Shown here piece by piece: positions 1-8,042 of a DNA stretch of 10,305 bases. Location of the stretch: contig DNDT01000093.1 in the NCBI GenBank assembly GCA_003487525.1, positions 1-10,305 on the forward strand, written 5' to 3'. Origin of the DNA: Flavobacteriales bacterium (GTDB lineage Bacteria > Bacteroidota > Bacteroidia > Flavobacteriales_E > Vicingaceae). Positions within the stretch are counted from its first letter, which is position 1. Each line of letters starts with the position of its first letter. Both the position numbers and the translations under genes were made by a program. The notes under the pieces are model-generated. The model was given only the letters and a program-made list of their open reading frames with translations, made no database searches and was not told the DNA's origin.

Positions 1-1822
1 CGAGGGAATGGAAATGATGTCGCAAATGGCCTTTGTGGTAATCGCTTCATTGTTGTTCAGTCTGATTGAAGCCTTTTTTGTACTGCCTACTCATCTGGCC
101 AGCAAATACATCCTTCAGACCAAAAAAGAGCGAAAGCTGTCATTCCGAAGCAGGATCGATAAGTTTATCGCCTACATGCGGGACGAATTGTACGGGTACA
201 TGCTGAAATGGATCATCCGAAACCCGCGGAAATCATTTTTCGTTCCGGTCCTGTTTATCATTACCGTTTCATTGTTGCTTGCAAACAATGTGATCAAAAC
301 CACTTTTTTCCCGGCCATTCCCTTTGACGATTTCAAGGTGGAGGTCGCTTTTAAGCCGGGCGAGCGCGAATCGAAAACGAAGGCCTTTCTGGAATATTGT
401 CAGAAGAAAGTTCAGGAAGTCAATCAGGACATCATCAACGAAACGGGCGATACCATCATTACCTATACCACCATAGAGTTGGGAAGAACCGAGTCTCTGG
501 GTGAATCCGGATCGAATGCCGGTCTGGTGCGCGTGTCACTGGATGCCGAAGGAAAGAGTATTTCCAGTTTCGAAGTGGTGAACCGGGTACGGGAGAAAAT
601 TGGAGAAGTTCCCGATGCCGAAAAATTTATTGTTGGTGGCGAGCACAGGTGGGGCAAGCCCGTATCGATATCCCTGAGAGGCAAGAATTTCAGGGAGATT
701 AAAGAAGCCAAGGAATTTCTGAAAAACGAATTGAACGCCATGCCGGAATTAAAGGATATTACGGACAATTCGGGGCTGGGAAAACGCGAGATTTTACTCA
801 AACTCAAACCCGAAGCATACATGCTGGGGCTAAATCACGGAGAAGTGTCGCGACAAATTCGCCAGGGATTTTTCGGGGATGAAGTCCAACGCCTTATTGT
901 AGGTACGGATGAAGTACGTGTGTGGGTACGTTACCCCGAAACGGACAGGAACAGCCTCGGCGTTCTGGAAAAAATGCGCCTAAGGGCCCCTGGCGGACAG
1001 CTTTACCCAATCGGTCAGCTCGTCGATTACAAGATCGAACGGGGGGAGGTGAACATCCGGCATTTCGATGGTGCGCGTGAGATACGAATTGATGCGGACC
1101 AGGCCGATGCCTACGCGTCGACTACGGACATCCTCGAATCCGTGAAGCAAAATATCGTGCCGAGATTATTGTCCAGGTATCCAGATGTTCGCATCGAATA
1201 CATGGGTCAGCAGAAAAGGGCAAAGAAATCGACAGACTCCATGCAGTATATGATGTTGATCGTCTTGTTTCTGATGATGCTGATTCTGTCACTCAATTTC
1301 AACTCGGCTTACCAGGGTTTGTTGATCATCATGGTCATTCCTGTTGGGGTATTCGGAGCCATGCTGGGCCATGGAATAGAGGGTTTACCCGTATCCACCC
1401 TGAGCGCCTGGGGAATTATTGCCCTTATGGGAATACTTGTCAACGATGCTGTGGTTTACCTGGATGCCTTCAACAGAAACCTGAGGGATGGAGACGATGT
1501 GTATACGGCCATTTACAAGGCCGGTATTTCTCGTTTCAGGCCCATTGTGCTGACCTCTGTAACCACGGTGGCCGGTCTGTATCCACTGATTCTGGAGACG
1601 AGTTTTCAGGCACAGTTTTTAATTCCAATGGGGATTTCGGTTGCATACGGTGTATTGTTCGGAACCTTTTTCCTGTTGCTGTTCTTGCCTGCATTGGTGC
1701 TTACCATGAACGATGTCAGGCGCACCTTCAAATGGTTCTGGACGGGAGTTAAACCGGGCAAACTGGAAGTCGAACCGACCTTGATTGATATCCGAAGGCT
1801 CAAAGAAATAGACAAGGCATGA
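1..1822 (+). CDS. RND-family efflux transporter permease, C-terminal part (5'-truncated by window edge)
   Basis: Inner-membrane, proton-driven RND pump subunit that would pass substrates to a periplasmic adaptor and the TolC-type channel encoded next. The frame is open from position 2 with no convincing start, so the true gene begins upstream and about 607 codons are visible. They match the second half of an AcrB-like protein: end of TM6 (about 26-100), a cytoplasmic connector, TM7 (about 236-295), the second large periplasmic loop (about 300-1235), then TM8-12 (about 1250-1700). Family landmarks include TTFFPAIPFDDF after TM7, GILVNDAVVYLDAF in TM10 and RPIVLTSVTTVAGL before TM11. The position equivalent to AcrB Lys940 is Asn (codon 1442-1444) followed by Asp, as in other RND subfamilies. 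The TM4 aspartates lie outside the window. The stop overlaps the next start (ATGA). The substrate cannot be predicted; multidrug/amphiphile export (HAE-1-like) fits better than metal export, but this is inference. Confidence 0.93.
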   Translation, partial: EGMEMMSQMAFVVIASLLFSLIEAFFVLPTHLASKYILQTKKERKLSFRSRIDKFIAYMRDELYGYMLKWIIRNPRKSFFVPVLFIITVSLLLANNVIKTTFFPAIPFDDFKVEVAFKPGERESKTKAFLEYCQKKVQEVNQDIINETGDTIITYTTIELGRTESLGESGSNAGLVRVSLDAEGKSISSFEVVNRVREKIGEVPDAEKFIVGGEHRWGKPVSISLRGKNFREIKEAKEFLKNELNAMPELKDITDNSGLGKREILLKLKPEAYMLGLNHGEVSRQIRQGFFGDEVQRLIVGTDEVRVWVRYPETDRNSLGVLEKMRLRAPGGQLYPIGQLVDYKIERGEVNIRHFDGAREIRIDADQADAYASTTDILESVKQNIVPRLLSRYPDVRIEYMGQQKRAKKSTDSMQYMMLIVLFLMMLILSLNFNSAYQGLLIIMVIPVGVFGAMLGHGIEGLPVSTLSAWGIIALMGILVNDAVVYLDAFNRNLRDGDDVYTAIYKAGISRFRPIVLTSVTTVAGLYPLILETSFQAQFLIPMGISVAYGVLFGTFFLLLFLPALVLTMNDVRRTFKWFWTGVKPGKLEVEPTLIDIRRLKEIDKA

Positions 1823-3195
1823 CGAGAAAAACGATGATTTTTGTTTTTTCCTTCCTGTTACTAGTCGCTGGATCCGGCAATGCCCAGGAAAGTCTTTCAC
1901 TGAGCCAGGCGATTGAATTGGGCCTGAAAAACAATTACGACATAAACATCAGTAAGGCCGGTGTCGAAATGGCTCAAAATCAGAATAGCCAGGGGGAGGC
2001 CGGTCGCTGGCCCACCCTTCAGTTCGGTGTGGCGCAGGACAACACGGCTACCGATTTCGTTCAGACTTCCAGTCCTTTTCAGCCACAGGGCATCATGATT
2101 CAGAGCACACTCTCGCCTTCACTTTCATTGAACTGGATGTTGTTTGAAGGGTTCAAGGTCGATATCAGCCGGAAGAGATACGATAAATTGCAGTTTGAAA
2201 GCGAGGGAAATGCTTCCATCGTCGTTGCGAATACGGTTCAGGCGATCATTCTGGGTTATTACCTGGTCAGTCTGGAGAGCGAGCGTCTGGAAGTATTTGC
2301 CAAATCACTGAAGTTGAGCAGGGACAGGTACCAGTACGTCAGTCTGAAAAGGGAGTACGGATCGGCAGTGACCACGGATTTGCTGCTTGAAGAAGGAAAT
2401 TACCTGACGGATTCGGTCAACTATGTGAACCAGGAACTGGCATACCGAAATGCGGTTCGAACCTTAAATACCCTTCTGGCGGTTAAGGAAATTGACAAGG
2501 AATACACCTATACGGATCCCATTGGGGTACCTGTCGAGGTATATGATTTAAATACGCTTGAGGTAAAGATGCTGGAAAACAACCTTGACCTCAAATCGAA
2601 GTACATTAACCAGTCGATCGTGAAATACGATCTGGAGCTGGCCAAATCAGAAATGTATCCTAAGTTTTCACTTGGCGCGAGAGCTTCGAACACCTGGGGC
2701 CGGGTCGATCAGAGCAATGCCTTGTTTTTGGATCAGTCCACGAGGGAATTTGTGAAGTTGCCGGCTGAAAACCAGATCGCCCAGACGAACAACATCAATT
2801 ATGCCTTGAATTTTTCACTTACCTATAATTTGTTCAGTGGAAGACGGATCAATACGGCAATTAAAAACGCCGCCATACGGGAGGACATAGGCAATATTGA
2901 AATTGAAAAGATGACGCTCAGTCTTCGAAATGATCTTTACACCAACTACGACAATTTCGTTTTTCGAAAGAGAATTTACGGCATCAACAAGCGCAAACTG
3001 GAGGCGGCAGAGTTGAACCTCAGCGTCACCGAAGACAAGTTCAAATTGGGTGCCATTAATTCGTTTGATTTCAGAACGGTTCAGTTGAATTATTTGACAT
3101 CGGCCCTGCAGGAGTTAAATTCAAGGTATAGCCTCGTGGAATCCGATATCTCACTTATGCGAATTACAGGGTCCATACTTGAAGTTTATCAATAA
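1819..3195 (+). CDS. TolC-family outer membrane efflux protein
   Basis: Outer-membrane channel of a tripartite efflux system, 458 residues, close to the usual length for this family. Residues 1-22 form a Sec signal peptide (basic MTRK, hydrophobic IFVFSFLLLVAG, likely cleavage after GNA). The mature part shows the internal duplication of TolC proteins: an opening SLSLSQAIELGLKNNYDI helix (about 26-43), then two equivalent strand-plus-helix units, one around residues 101-123 (SLSLNWMLFEGFKVDISRKR) and one around 331-353 (NFSLTYNLFSGRRINTAIKN), each followed by long helices. The C-terminal helix carries the typical DKFKLGAINSFDFRTVQLNY pattern (about 406-425). The start codon overlaps the RND gene stop by four bases (ATGA), indicating translational coupling and one transcript. 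An intrinsic terminator lies 43 nt after the stop, so this is probably the last gene of the efflux operon. No lipobox cysteine is present, unlike OprM-type channels. Confidence 0.93.
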   Translation: MTRKTMIFVFSFLLLVAGSGNAQESLSLSQAIELGLKNNYDINISKAGVEMAQNQNSQGEAGRWPTLQFGVAQDNTATDFVQTSSPFQPQGIMIQSTLSPSLSLNWMLFEGFKVDISRKRYDKLQFESEGNASIVVANTVQAIILGYYLVSLESERLEVFAKSLKLSRDRYQYVSLKREYGSAVTTDLLLEEGNYLTDSVNYVNQELAYRNAVRTLNTLLAVKEIDKEYTYTDPIGVPVEVYDLNTLEVKMLENNLDLKSKYINQSIVKYDLELAKSEMYPKFSLGARASNTWGRVDQSNALFLDQSTREFVKLPAENQIAQTNNINYALNFSLTYNLFSGRRINTAIKNAAIREDIGNIEIEKMTLSLRNDLYTNYDNFVFRKRIYGINKRKLEAAELNLSVTEDKFKLGAINSFDFRTVQLNYLTSALQELNSRYSLVESDISLMRITGSILEVYQ

Positions 3196-3209
3196 TATGA
3201 TTACATTTG
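3179..3209 (+). promoter_or_regulatory. Candidate Bacteroidota-type promoter overlapping the tolC 3' end
   Basis: TTG at 3179-3181 and TACATTTG at 3202-3209 (followed by C) are separated by 20 bp. This fits the TTG-N17-23-TAnnTTTG architecture known for the primary sigma factor of Bacteroidota. Transcription would begin near 3215 and meet the terminator at 3239-3262 after about 45 nt. It would therefore yield either a very short RNA or an attenuated leader for nusA. The call rests on motif match only. Confidence 0.4.
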
Positions 3210-3294
3210 CACCGGATTTTATTATTCGGTGTTGAGAGAGGGGACAAGAGTCCCCTATTTTTATGGCTTTAGGCGAGATGAAAATCGGTGCAAA
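3206..3294 (+). repeat. Imperfect 14-bp inverted repeat enclosing the terminator
   Basis: The left arm 3206-3220 (TTTGCACCGGATTTT) pairs with the right arm 3281-3294 (AAAATCGGTGCAAA): nine perfect pairs, one bulged G at 3215, then five more pairs. The 60-nt interior contains the terminator hairpin. The left arm also has a nearer partner: 3209-3217 can form a 9-bp hairpin (two G-U pairs, 6-nt loop) with 3224-3232. The right arm has another partner too: GTGCAAAA (3288-3295) is complementary to TTTTGCAC (3345-3352). These pairings exclude one another, which is the pattern of a conditional RNA structure, although the function is unknown. Confidence 0.5.
3239..3262 (+). terminator. Intrinsic terminator downstream of the efflux operon
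   Basis: A perfect 7-bp stem AGGGGAC/GTCCCCT (3239-3245 with 3250-3256) closes on the tetraloop AAGA and is followed by ATTTTT (3257-3262). This is a textbook rho-independent terminator 43 nt after the TolC-family stop codon. It lies downstream of one candidate promoter (-7 at 3202-3209), so it could also act as a leader terminator for transcripts started there. Confidence 0.82.
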
Positions 3295-3341
3295 ACGGCG
3301 TAATGATAGCCAACCTGTAATATAGAATCCTCAATAAGTTT

Positions 3342-3349
3342 TAATTTTG
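3342..3349 (+). promoter_or_regulatory. Candidate -7 element of the nusA-infB promoter
   Basis: TAATTTTG (followed by CAC) matches TAnnTTTG exactly and ends 23 bases before the nusA ATG, giving a predicted leader of roughly 18 nt. No TTG occurs at the expected 17-23 bp upstream. The nearest approximation is CTG at 3315-3317 with a 24-bp spacer, so the -33 half is weak. It is the best-placed promoter for nusA after the efflux terminator. Confidence 0.45.
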
Positions 3350-3372
3350 CACACTTTAATTATAGATCAGCA

Positions 3373-4608
3373 ATGGCAAGTATTAACCTGATAGAGTCTT
3401 TTTCTGAATTCAAGGAATTCAAGAACATTGATCGCGCCACTTTAATGAGCATTCTGGAAGAAGTTTTCAGAGGGATGATTCAAAAGAGGTATGGTTCGGA
3501 TGAGAATTTTGATGTCATTATCAACATTGATAAAGGCGACCTTGAGGTATGGAGGAACAGAGAGATCGTAGAGGACAAGGATTTGGTGGATGACAATTCT
3601 CAGATTGCGTATTCGAAAGCCATACAGATCGAACCTGATTTTGAGGTTGGAGAGGAAGTTTCGGAGGAAGTCAAGATGCTTGATTTCGGACGAAGGTCGG
3701 TATTGGCCCTTCGTCAGAATCTTATTTCCAAGATTCTTGAACTTGAAAAAGACAACATCTTCAAGAAATACAAAGACCGTGTCGGAGAAATCGTGACAGG
3801 GGAGGTATATCAGATATGGAAAAAAGAACTGCTTGTACTGGACGATGAGGGAAACGAACTTATTCTTCCCCGAACAGAGCAAATTCCGAGTGATTTCTTC
3901 AAGAAAGGAGATTCACTGAGAGCAGTGGTAGACAAGGTTGAAATGAAAAACAACAAGCCACTTGTATTGCTTTCCAGAGTGTCACCGGTATTTTTGGAGC
4001 GACTTTTTGAACTTGAGGTTCCGGAGGTATTCGACGGTTTGATTACGATCAAGAAAATTGTACGTGAACCGGGCGAGCGCGCCAAGGTTGCCGTGGAGTC
4101 TTACGACGACAGGATTGATCCGGTGGGAGCATGTGTCGGAATGAAAGGATCCAGAATTCACGGAATCGTTCGTGAGCTGCGAAACGAAAACATCGACGTA
4201 ATCAATTACACAAGCAATGCACAGTTGTTTATCAGCAGGGCGCTGAGCCCGGCAAAGGTTTCTTCGATTGTCATCAACGAAGAAGAAGGAAAGGCGGAAG
4301 TCTTTTTAAAGCCGGATCAGGTTTCACTGGCCATCGGAAAAGGCGGGTATAACATCAAACTGGCGGGAGCCCTGACCGGATATGAGGTAGATGTATTCAG
4401 AGAATTGGAAGGAAATCAGGAAGATGTTGAACTGGACGAGTTTGTGGATGAAATTGACGGTTGGATTCTTGATGAACTCAAAAAAGTTGGTTGCGATACC
4501 GCAAAGAGTGTGCTTGAATTGAGCGTTGAGGATTTGACAAAAAGAACCGACCTTGAAGAGGAAACCATACTTGAAGTAAGGAAGATTTTCGAGCAGGAAT
4601 TTGAATAA
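3373..4608 (+). CDS. nusA: Transcription termination/antitermination factor NusA
   Basis: Cytoplasmic RNA-polymerase-binding factor controlling pausing, termination and antitermination. The 411-residue protein shows the NusA order: N-terminal RNAP-binding domain (about 1-128, with the DFGRRSVLALRQNLISKIL segment), an S1 domain (about 136-202, beginning GEIVTGEVYQIWKKELLV), KH1 (about 230-288, GMKGSRI with the GxxG loop at 256-259) and KH2 (about 296-345, IGKGGYNIKLAGALTGYEVDVF). A single helix-hairpin-helix-like tail follows (about 364-411, GCDTAKSVLELSVEDL). It is shorter than E. coli NusA (495 aa) because it lacks the duplicated acidic repeats, as expected outside Gammaproteobacteria. The ATG at 3373 begins the conserved N-terminal helix. 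infB follows 24 nt later in the same direction, so the two are probably co-transcribed. rimP, often upstream, is not encoded in the 177-nt gap before it. Confidence 0.97.
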   Translation: MASINLIESFSEFKEFKNIDRATLMSILEEVFRGMIQKRYGSDENFDVIINIDKGDLEVWRNREIVEDKDLVDDNSQIAYSKAIQIEPDFEVGEEVSEEVKMLDFGRRSVLALRQNLISKILELEKDNIFKKYKDRVGEIVTGEVYQIWKKELLVLDDEGNELILPRTEQIPSDFFKKGDSLRAVVDKVEMKNNKPLVLLSRVSPVFLERLFELEVPEVFDGLITIKKIVREPGERAKVAVESYDDRIDPVGACVGMKGSRIHGIVRELRNENIDVINYTSNAQLFISRALSPAKVSSIVINEEEGKAEVFLKPDQVSLAIGKGGYNIKLAGALTGYEVDVFRELEGNQEDVELDEFVDEIDGWILDELKKVGCDTAKSVLELSVEDLTKRTDLEEETILEVRKIFEQEFE

Positions 4609-4632
4609 GTAAATAGAGCATAACGAGAATAT

Positions 4633-7404
4633 ATGGCTGGTACGTTAAATAGGCTGAGTAAGGTCGCGAGAGAGTTCAACATTGGGATTCACACCATAGT
4701 AGACTTCCTTCAGGAAGCCGGTTTGGAGATCGAATCAAATCCCAATACCAAGTTGAGCGAGGAAGCCTATGAGCTTTTGGTTCAGGAGTTCCAGTCTGAA
4801 AAAAGTGCCAAGGAGGAATCCACCAACGTCAAGAAAAGTCGAATGGAGCTGCTTGAAGACGATTCAAGTGACCAGCGTATCGAAGAAGAAGTTCTGATTA
4901 AAAATGTCCAGGGTTCTGTTGAGGACCTGATTGCCGAACAGCATAAAGATGAACCCGAAGTCGAAAAGCCAAAGACTGAAAAGAAAGAAAAAGCGGCTGA
5001 GGAAAAACCGGCAAAGAAAGAGGTAGTTTCAGAAAAAGAAACGGAAAAGAAGGTTGAAGGCAAAGACTTGAAGGTTATTCGCAAGATTGATCTTGACGCA
5101 CTCAATCAGAAAACCAAGCCGGATAAAAAAGCGAAGAAAGATGCCGACAAGGAGCCCTCTGAAAAAGTAACCGAGAAGAAGGACGTACCGAAAAAAGATG
5201 TAGAAAAACCGGTTGAAGCTGAAGCAGAACCACAGGTTGAGGATGCGCCCGAGCGTGTTATCGAGGAAATCAAGACGCAGTATAAAAACCTGGAAGGTCC
5301 GAAAGTTCTCGGTAAAATTGTACTGCCCGTTAAAGCTCCACCAAAAAAGAAAATTCCGGTTGCGTCTTCGTCCGAAGAAGTTGAGACAGAGAGGAAAAAG
5401 AGGAAACGCAGAAAACGCGTGTCATCTGCTGAAGGAAGTACCGACACGGTAGAGACCGGCAAGAAGAAAACGATGCGTTCAATTCCGGGAAAACCGGAGG
5501 TCACCGAAAAAGATATTCAGAATCAGATCAAGGACACCCTGGCCAGATTGACCGGAACGGGAAAATCGAAGTCGGTAAAACACCGTAGGTCGAAACGTGA
5601 AGCCGCGAGTGAACAGGCTCAAAAGGATCAGGAAGAAAGACTGGAACAGGAAACAATATTAAGGGTAACCGAATTTGTTACCGCCAACGAACTTGCCACC
5701 CTGATGGGCGTGAATGTGAACGAGGTAATCTCGGCATGCATGACCCTGGGTATGTTCGTTTCGATAAACCAGCGGCTCGATGCCGAAACGCTGTCGATTG
5801 TTGCCGAAGAATTTGGATTTAAAGTTCAGTTTGTCTCTGCCGAAGTTCAGGAAGGCATTCTGGAACAGGAAGATTCGGAAGAAGATTTGGTTGAACGCCA
5901 TCCGATTGTTACGGTGATGGGTCACGTCGATCATGGAAAGACCTCCTTGCTCGATTACATCCGAAAAGCCAATGTAATTGCCGGAGAAGCCGGTGGAATT
6001 ACGCAGCATATCGGAGCGTACATGGTGGAACTGGGAGACGGCAAGAAAATTACTTTTTTGGATACTCCGGGCCACGAAGCGTTTACCGCCATGCGGGCGC
6101 GTGGTGCACAGGTAACGGACGTGGTTATCGTCGTTGTTGCGGCCGATGACAACGTCATGCCACAGACAAAGGAAGCGATCAATCACGCTCAGGCAGCCGG
6201 TGTTCCGATTATCATTGCGATCAATAAAATAGACAGACCGAATGCCAATCCGGATAAGGTAAAGGAAGCCCTTAGCGCAATCGGAATCCTGGTTGAGGAC
6301 TGGGGCGGAAACATTCAGTCCCAGGAGGTTTCGGCAAAAATGGGAACCAATGTTCAGGAGTTACTCGACAAAGTCTTACTGCAGTCCGAGTTGCTTGAAT
6401 TAAAAGCCAATCCGAATAAAAACGGAGTTGGAACGGTTATCGAATCAAGTCTGGACAAGGGTCGCGGTTACGTGACCACCATTTTGGTGCAGTCCGGTAC
6501 CGTAAAAATGGGAGATGTCATTCTTTCGGGTCCCTACAGCGGAAAAATCAAAGCCATGTTCAACGAGCGTGGACAGAATATTAAAGAAGCGGGACCATCC
6601 GTTCCGGTTTCAATTCTTGGTTTGAACGGTGCACCGAATGCCGGAGACCGGTTCAACATTATGGACGATGAACGGGAAGCTAAAAACATCGCGGTCAAAA
6701 GAGGTCAGCTACAGCGTGAGCAAGGCGTAAAAACTCAAAAACACATTACCCTTGATGAAATCGGAAGGCGAATTGCCATTGGTGACTTCAAGGAATTGAA
6801 CGTCATTATTAAAGGTGACGTCGACGGATCGATCGAGGCGCTTGCCGATTCATTGCTCAATTTGAGTACCGAGCAGATTCAGGTGAATGTCATTCACAAG
6901 TCTGTAGGACAGATCAGTGAGAACGATGTTATGCTCGCCGCTGCTTCGGACGCCATCATTATTGGATTCCAGGTGAGGCCGTCGATAAGTGCGCGAAAGG
7001 TGGCCGAACGTGAAGAAATAGACATACGCCTGTATTCGATTATCTATGATGCCATTGATGAAATCAAGGCTGCCATGGAAGGAATGCTCGCTCCGAAGGT
7101 TGAAGAAAAAATTGTTGGATCCGCCGAAATACGCGACGTCTTCAAAATCACGAAAGTTGGTACCATTGCCGGTTGCATGGTTAAGGAAGGCAAAATCAAC
7201 AGAAACAACGGAGTGCGTGTTATCCGAGAAGGAATCGTGGTCTTTACGGGTACGCTTGGTTCATTAAAGCGCTTCAAGGACGACGTCAAAGAAGTACTGA
7301 CCGGTTACGAATGCGGACTGAACGTCGATAAATTCAACGACATCAAGGTAGGAGACGTTATTGAATCTTACGAAGAAGTTGAAGTGAAGCAAAAACTGGG
7401 TTAG
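4633..7404 (+). CDS. infB: Translation initiation factor IF-2
   Basis: GTPase that delivers initiator fMet-tRNA to the 30S subunit and promotes 70S joining. 923 residues. An IF2_N helix domain lies at about 4-52 ([20 protein letters not shown]). A very long charged linker rich in Lys and Glu follows (about 60-340); it includes [17 protein letters not shown] (147-163) and KVLGKIVLP (224-232). A second IF2_N-like module lies at about 345-402. The G domain has G1 GHVDHGKT (430-437), G2 with Thr457 in [11 protein letters not shown]3 DTPGH (477-481), G4 NKID (531-534) and G5 SAK (567-569). The remaining C-terminal part holds the beta-barrel, domain III and fMet-tRNA-binding domains ([10 protein letters not shown], and the closing GYECGLNV segment). 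All catalytic motifs are intact. The start 24 nt after nusA is supported by the IF2_N homology beginning directly there. Its stop overlaps the stop of the convergent SPOR gene. Confidence 0.98.
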   Translation: MAGTLNRLSKVAREFNIGIHTIVDFLQEAGLEIESNPNTKLSEEAYELLVQEFQSEKSAKEESTNVKKSRMELLEDDSSDQRIEEEVLIKNVQGSVEDLIAEQHKDEPEVEKPKTEKKEKAAEEKPAKKEVVSEKETEKKVEGKDLKVIRKIDLDALNQKTKPDKKAKKDADKEPSEKVTEKKDVPKKDVEKPVEAEAEPQVEDAPERVIEEIKTQYKNLEGPKVLGKIVLPVKAPPKKKIPVASSSEEVETERKKRKRRKRVSSAEGSTDTVETGKKKTMRSIPGKPEVTEKDIQNQIKDTLARLTGTGKSKSVKHRRSKREAASEQAQKDQEERLEQETILRVTEFVTANELATLMGVNVNEVISACMTLGMFVSINQRLDAETLSIVAEEFGFKVQFVSAEVQEGILEQEDSEEDLVERHPIVTVMGHVDHGKTSLLDYIRKANVIAGEAGGITQHIGAYMVELGDGKKITFLDTPGHEAFTAMRARGAQVTDVVIVVVAADDNVMPQTKEAINHAQAAGVPIIIAINKIDRPNANPDKVKEALSAIGILVEDWGGNIQSQEVSAKMGTNVQELLDKVLLQSELLELKANPNKNGVGTVIESSLDKGRGYVTTILVQSGTVKMGDVILSGPYSGKIKAMFNERGQNIKEAGPSVPVSILGLNGAPNAGDRFNIMDDEREAKNIAVKRGQLQREQGVKTQKHITLDEIGRRIAIGDFKELNVIIKGDVDGSIEALADSLLNLSTEQIQVNVIHKSVGQISENDVMLAAASDAIIIGFQVRPSISARKVAEREEIDIRLYSIIYDAIDEIKAAMEGMLAPKVEEKIVGSAEIRDVFKITKVGTIAGCMVKEGKINRNNGVRVIREGIVVFTGTLGSLKRFKDDVKEVLTGYECGLNVDKFNDIKVGDVIESYEEVEVKQKLG

Positions 7405-7835
7405 TCTTTGGCGGAATACTGTTCAAACGGAGTAACGATATCCGGGAGAACAAATGATTCGGGAAATTCTTCCCGGATTTCCCTGTGCAGTTTCTCGGCC
7501 TCTATTTTGGATAAAAAATCTCCGACTTTAATAATAAAGAACGGTTGCTGATAAATTTCGTGGGCTACATAACCCTGATACTTGGACGCAAAAACCGATT
7601 TTGCTTTTTTGGCTTTTTCTTTTTTGGACGAGGAAATGATCTGTACCCTGTAACCATAAACCTGATGCGTTCTGTTGTACCGATCGCTCAGTGTGGAAAT
7701 TCTCGAATCGGTCAGGGTGACCAGTTCATATTCTTTGAATTCCGGTCCCTGATTCTGGGCCCACACTGCTCCGTGACCGAGAAATACGATACTCAGTAAC
7801 AGAATTAAATTAATGGTGCGGTTGGTATACTTCAT
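7401..7835 (-). CDS. Exported SPOR-domain protein
   Basis: Small secreted protein of 144 residues, with a signal peptide ([26 protein letters not shown], cleavage likely before QNQ), a short spacer, and a C-terminal SPOR domain. The domain runs from about residue 62 (YRVQIISSS) to about 135 and includes a Lys-rich helix, [12 protein letters not shown] and [21 protein letters not shown] domains bind denuded peptidoglycan glycan strands, often at division sites. The protein is therefore probably periplasmic and cell-wall-associated, but its partner and exact role are unknown. The frame is open to 7880, giving 15 more residues with no signal-peptide logic. I chose the internal ATG at 7835 because it places a clean signal sequence at the N-terminus. 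The gene is convergent with infB and divergent from actA. No transmembrane anchor other than the signal sequence and no catalytic domain are seen. Confidence 0.88.
   Translation of the reverse strand: MKYTNRTINLILLLSIVFLGHGAVWAQNQGPEFKEYELVTLTDSRISTLSDRYNRTHQVYGYRVQIISSSKKEKAKKAKSVFASKYQGYVAHEIYQQPFFIIKVGDFLSKIEAEKLHREIREEFPESFVLPDIVTPFEQYSAKD
7458..7477. other. Intragenic hairpin after the infB stop
   Basis: TTCGGGAA (7458-7465) pairs with TTCCCGGA (7470-7477) around the loop ATTC, with one G-T wobble. It lies 54 nt beyond the infB stop inside the antisense SPOR gene. Only three T residues follow on the plus strand, so it is a poor intrinsic terminator, but it is the only obvious hairpin that could protect or end the infB transcript. 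Confidence 0.25.
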
Positions 7836-7902
7836 TGCGATAAAAGTAAGGACTTCGTCACAATGTGAAGTGTCCGGCATAAAAATAATTACATTATTCC
7901 TT

Positions 7903-7921
7903 ATTTAGAATGATTCTAAAT
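7903..7921. promoter_or_regulatory. Perfect 19-bp palindrome, candidate Fur-superfamily operator
   Basis: ATTTAGAAT-G-ATTCTAAAT has nine perfectly complementary base pairs around a single central G. The inner 15 bases, TTAGAATGATTCTAA, have the 7-1-7 layout with the AATnATT core shared by Fur, PerR and Zur boxes. The outer bases match none of the best-known consensus sequences exactly. It sits in the divergent intergenic region, 68 nt from the SPOR gene start and 122 nt from the actA start, so it could control either or both. The regulator is inferred from motif form only. Confidence 0.5.
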
Positions 7922-7976
7922 TATATTCACAAAAGGCATTTTAATTCAAAGTCTATACAGAGTATGCGGATTCTTT

Positions 7977-7984
7977 TAAATTTG
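7977..7984 (+). promoter_or_regulatory. Candidate -7 element of the actAB (ACIII) operon promoter
   Basis: TAAATTTG followed by C matches TAnnTTTG exactly. It ends 58 bases before the actA ATG, predicting a leader of about 50 nt. No TTG lies at the expected upstream spacing, so the -33 half is not recognisable, and an activator may be needed. The palindrome at 7903-7921 would be centred about 80 bp upstream of the predicted transcription start. Confidence 0.42.
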
Positions 7985-8042
7985 CCTCCTGTGTTCCAAA
8001 GGATGTCACACATTTCACAATTTTAACCGTAACCTTCTCAAT

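Noticed and set aside
3442..3882. 146-codon open frame on the minus strand opposite nusA
   Set aside because: It is antisense to conserved NusA N-terminal and S1 coding sequence, its composition is random-looking, and no start signal is visible.
4950..5450. Lys/Glu-rich low-complexity stretch in infB as a possible repeat array or foreign insert
   Set aside because: The IF2 N-terminal linker is naturally long, charged and variable in Bacteroidota. The frame is continuous and no exact nucleotide repeats are evident.
5659..6186. 175-codon open frame on the minus strand opposite infB
   Set aside because: It lies entirely antisense to the conserved second IF2_N module and G domain, shows no recognisable domain, and is the expected shadow of codon bias in infB.
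7841..7848. Minus-strand TACTTTTA as a -7 promoter element for the SPOR gene
   Set aside because: It mismatches the last base of TAnnTTTG, has no TTG at proper spacing, and would leave essentially no leader before the start codon.
7836..7880. N-terminal extension of the SPOR protein to an upstream ATG at 7880
   Set aside because: The extra 15 residues would bury the signal peptide, and the frame simply happens to stay open there. The ATG at 7835 gives a canonical signal sequence.
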